Source: Chloroflexota bacterium (GTDB lineage Bacteria; Chloroflexota; Limnocylindria; Limnocylindrales; CSP1-4). Taken from it: 10,633 nt of DNA. The position numbers were made by a program, and so were the translations under genes. Of the stretch, positions 6,170-10,633 are shown piece by piece. The stretch spans positions 1-10,633 of the forward strand of contig JAJYGO010000152.1 of NCBI GenBank assembly GCA_021785115.1. Reading direction: 5' to 3'. A model generated the notes under the pieces. It saw only the letters and a program-made list of their open reading frames with translations. It was not told the origin of the DNA and made no database searches. The number at the start of each line of letters is the position of its first letter. Within the stretch, counting starts at the first letter, position 1.

Positions 6170-6763
6170 ATGGCGCTCCGGTCGGCCGCGCGGGCACGGG
6201 CCGCTGTATTCCTCGCGATCGTTCTCCTCGGTGGCTGCGGCGTGTCGAGCGGAGGGGCTGCCAATTCGCCCGCTCTGGGCGGCACCTCACCCACCACCGT
6301 GCCGACGGCGGGTGAGGTGCAACCGACGGCGACGGATGGATGGGTCGCGTTCGGATATCCATTCCAGGCCCTCATCCCGGCGGATTGGGACACCAACAAT
6401 CAGGCGGACTACGGAACTCCGATCTTCGGTGCGAAGACTGCGAGTGGCGGCGTGTGCGAGTTGTGGGACGACGGCACCGCCGCGACAGACTCACCCGCTC
6501 AGGCTCTGGCCGATTTCGCGACAGGAACGCTGACGAATCTCAACCAGATACCACCCGCGCACTGGTCGCTAACATCGCTCGTCATCCCCGGCGTGGCGGC
6601 GGCGGCGCGGTTGTCCTCGACTGGAGCTGACGGCCGGGAGGATTTCCTCGCCGGTCTGCCACTCCACACGGGCGGCATCGGCCTGTTCCTGCTGCAGTGC
6701 ACGCCAGCTGAAAGCGATGGGATTATGGCGGCGATCATGGCAAGTCTCGCAGCCCATGTGTGA
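6170..6763 (+). CDS. Exported lipoprotein of unknown function
   Basis: This is a 197-residue protein. The N terminus has a short basic region (MALRSAARAR), a hydrophobic core (AAVFLAIVLL) and a lipobox LGGC with C23 as the predicted lipidated cysteine, so it should be tethered to the outer face of the membrane. A Ser/Thr/Pro/Gly-rich linker (24-56) leads to a compact alpha/beta domain (57-197): GWVAFGYPFQALIPADWD, then a helix (SPAQALADFATGTL), strands, and a final helix after CTPAES. This order (a strand reading FxYPFxxxIPxxW, then a helix) recalls small PsbP/LpqN-type lipoprotein domains, but I cannot assign it. C94 and C180 could pair. The ATG at 6170 is well supported by GGAGGGG (6155-6161), 8 bases upstream. 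The next gene starts 115 bases downstream on the same strand. Confidence 0.85.
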   Translation: MALRSAARARAAVFLAIVLLGGCGVSSGGAANSPALGGTSPTTVPTAGEVQPTATDGWVAFGYPFQALIPADWDTNNQADYGTPIFGAKTASGGVCELWDDGTAATDSPAQALADFATGTLTNLNQIPPAHWSLTSLVIPGVAAAARLSSTGADGREDFLAGLPLHTGGIGLFLLQCTPAESDGIMAAIMASLAAHV

Positions 6764-6878
6764 CACTCATCCGCGAACATGAAGCATGCGCCATCGCGCC
6801 GGGCTCCGGTACGGGTGGAATCCACTGCGCCTGACCTCGGCCACGGGCGACAGAGCGGCGGTTGAAGGAGACAAGGCG

Positions 6879-7292
6879 ATGGCTCCCGCGCGCGTTGGGT
6901 TGCTCGCGCTCCTGGTTCTCACCGGGCTCGTTGGCGGCAGCTGCGGGGCGCAGGTTCCTTCGCAGACACCCGGCGCCGCAGCGGCCCCAGCGGTCACTCC
7001 GGATTTGCAGTCGGCTCTGGCAGGTCTTGGGCTACCTCTGCCCTCGGGCGCATCCCTCGTCGTCGAACCCGCGCGCTCACGGGGCGAGTGGATGGTCCTC
7101 GCCGCGGGCGCCTCGGCCGGGAACCCATCGCATCCGGCGACTGATCTCACGGTCGTCATCGGGCACCGCGTGAACGGGGCCTGGCACCTGGTGAGCGAAC
7201 GGGACACCGGCGCATTCTGCGGTGCGCTCGCCGCGGCGCCGACCGGCCTCGTTAGCGCCGACGTTCGCGCCTACTTCGTCGGTTGTCACTGA
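6879..7292 (+). CDS. Small secreted or lipid-anchored protein
   Basis: This is a 137-residue protein. The ATG at 6879 is preferred over an earlier in-frame ATG at 6786 because AAGGAG (6865-6870) lies 8 bases ahead and a signal sequence follows directly (MAPARVGLLALLVLTGLVGG). The signal ends in GGSC with C22. This is a weak lipobox, since no Leu stands at -3, so plain secretion is also possible. An Ala/Pro-rich linker is followed by a small beta-rich domain (SLVVEPARSRGEWMVLAAG; TDLTVVIGHRVNGAWHLVSE) and a C-terminal part with two cysteines (FCGALA; FVGCH) that may form a disulfide. No enzymatic motif is visible. The stop codon overlaps the next start (TGATG), so it is probably translated together with the M23-like peptidase and may assist or inhibit it; that role is inference. 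Confidence 0.75.
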   Translation: MAPARVGLLALLVLTGLVGGSCGAQVPSQTPGAAAAPAVTPDLQSALAGLGLPLPSGASLVVEPARSRGEWMVLAAGASAGNPSHPATDLTVVIGHRVNGAWHLVSERDTGAFCGALAAAPTGLVSADVRAYFVGCH

Positions 7293-8311
7293 TGCGCCGC
7301 GCGCACCTCGGCCTCCCGCTGATCGTAGCGCTCGCGGCCTCGCTCGTGTCGGCTGCTCCCGGCAGCGCCGCGCCCACGACCTATCTGCTGCCGGTCCCCG
7401 TGGGCACGCGCGTTTACGTCTCTCAGGGCAACAACAGCGCCTTCGACCACGTCGCCGCGAACGGCAGCCAGTACGCGTGGGACTTCGTCGTGCCCGGAAC
7501 GCCGGAGTTCCTGGTCGTGGCGGCGCGTGCGGGCATCGTCATCGGCGCACGCTCGGACTCGACGAACACACAGTGCCGGGACATCAGCTGCTGGACCGAC
7601 GTGAACTACGTCCTCGTCAACCACGGCGACGGGACGTCTGCACTCTACCTCCACCTCGCCGCCGGTTCGGTGTCCGTGACGGTTGGTCAGTCGGTGCAGC
7701 AGGGGACCCAGCTCGGCCGCGCGGACAGCACCGGCTTCTCCACCGGGCCCCACCTCCACTTCATGGTCGAGAAGACGCCGGTTGTCAGCTCCGCTCCGGG
7801 CTGGTGGTGGAACCAGTCGGTCCCTGTCACGTTCGCGGACGCCAGTGTGCCCGTCGAGGGACAGACCTACATGTCCGGCAACGGGGCGCCGGCTCCCAGC
7901 CCGCCAGCGGCGAGCGCCGCGATCACGCCAGCGCCCTTGTTCATCCCGGTCCCGTCGCCGCCGACGGACGTGAAGGCGTACGGATTCCAGTCGGCCTGCG
8001 CGCAGGATCCCCAGAGCGGGTGCGATACCGTGAACGTCACCTGGTCCTACGCTGGATCGGACCTCGTGGGCTTCCGCGTCTACGGCTCTCCTGAGCTCTC
8101 CTGTCCGACGGGCAACACGATCTCGGGGCCATGCGTGCCGACATGCAACTTGGCGACCGAGAGCCTCGTCGGTCGGACCGGTCCGACAGCACGCAACGTC
8201 AAGTTCGCTTGGCCCTTTGGCACAGCGCCGACCGACTGTTATCGCGTATCGGCCGCGAGCGGACAGAACGAGTCCAAACGCGTGCTAGCGACGGTCATCC
8301 CGAGCTACTGA
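7292..8311 (+). CDS. Secreted M23-family (LytM-like) metallopeptidase homologue with C-terminal beta domain
   Basis: This is a 339-residue exported protein. A signal peptide spans 1-27 (LIVALAASLVSAAPGSAA, likely cleaved after A27). Residues about 38-160 match the M23 endopeptidase fold that cuts peptidoglycan cross-bridges: H53 and D64 (FDHVAANGSQYAWDF), the GxVxxA-like strand, H121 in LYLHLAAG, the VxVGQSVQQGTQLG turn, and the hallmark H154-L-H156 in GPHLHF. All metal and catalytic residues expected for zinc binding are present, though the H-D spacing is long, as in the M23 branch with a YAxDF motif. A Pro/Ala linker (196-224) leads to a C-terminal domain (225-339) with fibronectin III-like strands (VNVTWSYAGSDLVGFRVYG) and many cysteines (C236, C244, C271, C281, C285, C316), suggesting disulfides outside the cell. 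The start is ATG 7292, overlapping the upstream stop by one base. No Shine-Dalgarno sequence is seen, so translational coupling is likely. Confidence 0.88.
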   Translation: MRRAHLGLPLIVALAASLVSAAPGSAAPTTYLLPVPVGTRVYVSQGNNSAFDHVAANGSQYAWDFVVPGTPEFLVVAARAGIVIGARSDSTNTQCRDISCWTDVNYVLVNHGDGTSALYLHLAAGSVSVTVGQSVQQGTQLGRADSTGFSTGPHLHFMVEKTPVVSSAPGWWWNQSVPVTFADASVPVEGQTYMSGNGAPAPSPPAASAAITPAPLFIPVPSPPTDVKAYGFQSACAQDPQSGCDTVNVTWSYAGSDLVGFRVYGSPELSCPTGNTISGPCVPTCNLATESLVGRTGPTARNVKFAWPFGTAPTDCYRVSAASGQNESKRVLATVIPSY

Positions 8312-8504
8312 CGCGACAGGGGCGAGGAATGGCGAAGGCGGGCTCCAGGCGAGGCGCCCACTGAAGCCTGAGGAGCTCCAATTTGCACGACTCCCTCTAC
8401 GCCTCGATCGAGGTGCTCTCCCATGCCACGGGCCATGGGGATGCGCTTGACACCGGTGCGCAGGCAGGGACCGTTCCCGCCCAGGCCGACCCGGAAAGTG
8501 GTCC
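8312..8504. other. Gap between convergent genes
   Basis: These 193 bases separate the M23-like gene and the minus-strand membrane-protein gene. I see no clear terminator. GGGC/GCCC at about 8340-8359 is a weak stem. A TTG-started frame at 8383 is discussed among the rejected items. Confidence 0.4.
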
Positions 8505-9416
8505 TTACGGTCCGTCGTCGGTCGTGACCTGATCACTTCCGGCGAGTTGGCCAAGCTGGTCGCGCAGCTCCGTCCTCTCACCTGGCCGCCGCCAACCCCA
8601 TAGCTCAAGGATTGAAGCAGCTGTATCGACTCTGTTGAACACCTCGCCCGCGATGTTTTGCTCTTCGGTCGTGAGTGGGTGTCCAGGCTGGTAGCTCCCC
8701 ATCGCGACGATGAGCGTTTCGACCTTCAAGTAGGCCGTCGCAACGACCGCGAAGTCGCGAGGGCGGAGCAGATTCGCGAGCGTTGCTCGGGTGTCCCGCC
8801 AGGTCGTTGCCTCCAATGGGATGTAGTGACCGTGATCGCGCATGATCGCCAGGTTGGCGCTGTTGCGGGCGAGTTCCGGGAACGTTGCGCGCGCCGCAGC
8901 TCTCTCCTCACGTCCGTTCTGTCTTGCCTGGAGCATGAACGCTCCCATCAAGGCGAGGATGGCCCCGGCGAGCCCGCTCACGAGGTTCCCCACCAGGGTT
9001 GCAGGGTCGAGGCCCGATCCGGGTGAGCCCCCTTGACCCACCGTCGCTGCGTCAGATGCCAACCGCATGGGCACCGTCGACTGATGCTGGGGATTCGTTC
9101 TGATCATTGCTGTGGCGACGGGCGTCTGTGCGGTGCCCAGGGAAGGGTGGATCGACAGTGGTGCAGCCGTCGTGGACGCTGCGCTGTCTGTAGCGGCGCA
9201 GCCCGCTACCACCCAGGCGAAGAGCAGCGCCAGGAGCAGCGCACAGGCGGCGTCACGGCGCCTTTCTTGCAGCGAAGGGCGACCCCCGCGCCCCCCTTGA
9301 CTGCGTCTGGCTCCGTTCGCCGCCCTATCGTGGCGCGCTCCAGGGTCCCCGCCCGTCGCCCGTAGCTGTTGCGCGGTCGACGCCGCATCGAGCACGGCCG
9401 GTGGCTGCGCCTTCAC
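8505..9416 (-). CDS. Uncharacterised two-transmembrane protein, coupled to the HEPN-like gene
   Basis: This is a 303-residue protein starting at a GTG (9416-9414) that overlaps the upstream stop as GTGA, the standard sign of translational coupling. The first 55 residues are polar and basic (RRSQGGRGGRPSLQERRRD). A hydrophobic helix spans 57-72 (AACALLLALLFAWVVAGC) and ends in a lipobox-like VAGC (C73), but the long N-terminal stretch is unusual for a lipoprotein. No other standard start lies closer, so either a very long n-region or a plain membrane anchor is meant. A Ser/Thr/Ala-rich segment (74-135) probably lies outside. A second helix spans 140-163 (LVGNLVSGLAGAILALMGAF). The rest (165-303) is helical and probably cytoplasmic, with ARNSANLAIMRDHGHYIPLE and ELWGWRRPGERTEL. 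No known family is recognised. It converges with the M23-like gene. Confidence 0.7.
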   Translation of the reverse strand: MKAQPPAVLDAASTAQQLRATGGDPGARHDRAANGARRSQGGRGGRPSLQERRRDAACALLLALLFAWVVAGCAATDSAASTTAAPLSIHPSLGTAQTPVATAMIRTNPQHQSTVPMRLASDAATVGQGGSPGSGLDPATLVGNLVSGLAGAILALMGAFMLQARQNGREERAAARATFPELARNSANLAIMRDHGHYIPLEATTWRDTRATLANLLRPRDFAVVATAYLKVETLIVAMGSYQPGHPLTTEEQNIAGEVFNRVDTAASILELWGWRRPGERTELRDQLGQLAGSDQVTTDDGP

Positions 9417-9862
9417 GTGATGGTCCGCTCGTGCGCGGCCCAGCGGTCAAGCTCCTCGATTGCTTGGCGGAGCGTAGCCAGTGGGAGCCTGATCTCGCGG
9501 CCTCTTGATTCGCCGCGGCCTTGGCCGCGCTCCACGGCTTCGTCGCCTTCGATGCGAAACAGGAACCCGAACGTCTGCGTCGCAAGACGCTCATCGCCAT
9601 GCGCCATCGTGTCACGAACGTGGCGGGCGAACTCCCTGACCTTGGCCCAGTCGACACCGGCCGGATAGTCGACGCCGTCTATCCGTGTGCGCAGCCGGTC
9701 CATGTAGCGAATCGCGCGGTCGAGCGCTTCGATGCCCTGCGCGAGGTCAGCCGTCTTGTCGATCTCGTCGGCCGAGTCTTCCCTAGTCTGGGCGCCCTCC
9801 AGTCGCCGCCGAGCGACTCGTGTCCAGACGTGCGCCTCTGCCGCGTACACGTTCGGATGCAT
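9413..9862 (-). CDS. HEPN-like helical protein with RxxxxH motif
   Basis: This is a 149-residue soluble, mostly helical protein. The ATG at 9862 is chosen over an in-frame GTG at 9892 because AGGGAGG (complement of 9871-9877) lies 8 bases before it. The centre reads FARHVRDTMAHGDERL. R83 and H88 form R-x4-H, the pattern of HEPN-fold nucleases and HEPN-like helical proteins, and the AHGD context is common there. Long helices flank it (DLAQGIEALDRAIRYMDRL before, LATLRQAIEELDRWAAHE after), as the fold requires. If HEPN is right, RNA cleavage is one possibility, but many such proteins are inactive partners. A disordered-looking Gly/Arg/Glu segment (108-123) precedes the last helix. The gene overlaps the membrane-protein gene by four bases, so the two probably act together. 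No homology search supports the assignment; it rests on the motif. Confidence 0.7.
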   Translation of the reverse strand: MHPNVYAAEAHVWTRVARRRLEGAQTREDSADEIDKTADLAQGIEALDRAIRYMDRLRTRIDGVDYPAGVDWAKVREFARHVRDTMAHGDERLATQTFGFLFRIEGDEAVERGQGRGESRGREIRLPLATLRQAIEELDRWAAHERTIT

Positions 9863-9924
9863 TCTCTGAGCCTCCCTAATGCCATCGGACACGATGGCCG
9901 CGCCGTCGCGTGGACATCGTCGAG

Positions 9925-10008
9925 CTAGGCCTCAACCGCGCGGTAGCCCGCGGGCTGGTAGAAGAGCGCAGCGCGGACACCGAAGAAGGCTCTGGATGCA
10001 AGCCGCAT
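9925..10008 (-). pseudogene. Possible remnant of an acetyltransferase C terminus
   Basis: On the minus strand, the 27 codons from the ATG at 10008 to the TAG at 9925 end in ALFYQPAGYRAVEA. This resembles the closing strand of GNAT N-acetyltransferases, where a helix leads into LYxxxGF/Y and a final strand. No acetyl-CoA-binding motif or upstream part of such a gene is present, and the frame above it has no protein character. It may be the broken tail of a lost gene or a chance match. The rest of 9893-10075 shows nothing else. Confidence 0.25.
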
Positions 10009-10076
10009 AGGTGTCCGAACAGCGGCACCAGTGTTTCGCACCGGCGCAAGGCCCTCGCGACCTACAAGGCAAGAGA

Positions 10077-10101
10077 AGCCCCCGGGGGCCGGCCCGGGGC
10101 T
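10077..10101 (-). terminator. Intrinsic terminator-like hairpin of the right-edge gene
   Basis: Read on the minus strand, AGCCCCGGG pairs with CCCGGGGGCT, with one bulged G and a loop of about 6 bases, followed by TCTCTTGCCTT. It lies 28 bases beyond the stop codon of the right-edge gene. The tail is only partly T-rich, so strength is uncertain. Confidence 0.5.
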
Positions 10102-10129
10102 CGCTACCGCTGCGACGGGTCTATGGGCG

Positions 10130-10633
10130 TCAGCCGGTGACCACCACGTGCCATGTGCACGCGGAGTCAATCGCCAGGTGAAACAGTCCGGGCCCGGTGG
10201 GGTAGAACATCGAGTCATCATGCCCGCTCGTCGCTGCCACGTTGGCGGCCACGTCCTGTGTTCCGTCCGAGCCGTTGACGAAGATGATGAAGTTGTCAAC
10301 CGGCCCTTCGTAGGAGCAGTCGAAGGCGTAGGCCACATCGAAGGGGCTACCGTCCGAGGCAAACGGCTTGGTCGTCTTGATGCCCTTGCCCTGGAGGTTG
10401 AGCAGGGTCTTCGGCTTCGGCGCGGGCGCCGGCGTGGCGATGACCTCTGGCTCCAGGCTGCCAGATGGCCAGGGAAGGACCGCCGGCGCAGTGCCTTCGG
10501 GCGTGGCCGGGGGTGTGGTGGGGCCCGCATCGATGTAGCCGGCCCAGGGAGTGGCGGATTGCGCCGGGATGACGCTACCGTGCGGCCCCATGCCGGCCGC
10601 CGCCCCCAACGCCCTCCACCTGCCCGCAGGGCG
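10130..10633 (-). CDS. Partial gene: C-terminal part of a probable extracytoplasmic protein
   Basis: The frame is open to the right edge, so the true start may be outside the window. Internal candidates are a TTG at 10609 and an ATG at 10591, neither with a well-spaced Shine-Dalgarno sequence. The visible N-terminal part is a Pro/Thr/Ala-rich linker (GPTTPPATPEGTAPA; ATPAPAPKPK), typical of a spacer outside the membrane. The last 90 residues form a beta-rich domain: GKGIKTTKPF, FDVAYAFDCSYEG, NFIIFVNGSDG, GPGLFHLAIDSACTWHVVV. The two cysteines (DCS and ACT) sit where a disulfide would join the second and last strands. I recognise this as a kind of small secreted domain seen in high-GC Gram-positive and Chloroflexota-like genomes, with no known activity. 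An upstream membrane anchor or signal peptide is expected beyond the edge. It is followed by a terminator-like hairpin. Confidence 0.75.
   Translation of the reverse strand, partial: RPAGRWRALGAAAGMGPHGSVIPAQSATPWAGYIDAGPTTPPATPEGTAPAVLPWPSGSLEPEVIATPAPAPKPKTLLNLQGKGIKTTKPFASDGSPFDVAYAFDCSYEGPVDNFIIFVNGSDGTQDVAANVAATSGHDDSMFYPTGPGLFHLAIDSACTWHVVVTG

Noticed and set aside
5688..6533. Plus-strand frames through repeat B encoding a repeated Arg/Ala/Gly peptide
   Set aside because: The repeated peptide comes from the hairpin array and the frame then runs out of phase into the lipoprotein gene. No start site or domain supports it.
6786..6878. Earlier start for the small secreted protein
   Set aside because: It would bury the signal sequence 31 residues inside the protein, while the ATG at 6879 has a well-spaced AAGGAG.
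8383..8532. 49-codon frame with a TTG start after GAGGAG at 8370-8375
   Set aside because: The ribosome site is good, but the peptide has no motif or signal and its end overlaps the oppositely oriented membrane-protein gene. I would need conservation to call it.

Overview
This is a high-GC bacterial stretch, probably chromosomal. Nothing in it fixes the phylum. The GC-rich hairpin repeats, secreted lipoproteins and start sites without a Shine-Dalgarno sequence would suit Chloroflexota (Limnocylindria-like) or a related lineage, but that is a guess from style and not from a marker gene.

Left part (1-1850) looks like the end of an integrated element. A promoter-like pair leads into the 5' half of a tRNA-Gly(CCC). 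That gene is complete through its anticodon stem and then stops matching a tRNA. Next come a small XRE-type helix-turn-helix regulator on the minus strand and a complete tyrosine recombinase on the plus strand. The two are divergent, with only 19 bp between their start codons. A broken tRNA beside a regulator/integrase pair suggests an attachment site or a decayed integration scar.

Middle part (1850-5920) carries a long winged-helix/AAA+/coiled-coil ATPase and a protein with a C-terminal zinc ribbon. They are bracketed by two copies, in opposite orientation, of one hairpin-rich repeat. The copies share the same ungapped internal spacing (34, 44, 20 bases, then about 22-base units) and are about three quarters identical by hand alignment. 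The right copy has grown into a tandem array of four identical 22-bp units plus variants. The left copy ends 14 bases before the ATPase start codon, which has no Shine-Dalgarno sequence. This repeat-ATPase-zinc ribbon-repeat block is the part of the window most likely to be an undescribed system.

Right part (6100-8311) encodes exported proteins on the plus strand: a lipoprotein, a small secreted or lipid-anchored protein, and, coupled to it through a TGATG overlap, a secreted M23-type metallopeptidase homologue with a C-terminal beta domain. From 8505 to 9862 a minus-strand pair overlaps by four bases (GTGA): a small HEPN-like protein with an RxxxxH motif, then a two-transmembrane protein. 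A possible acetyltransferase tail remnant follows, then a terminator-like hairpin. The window ends inside a secreted protein that runs off the right edge.
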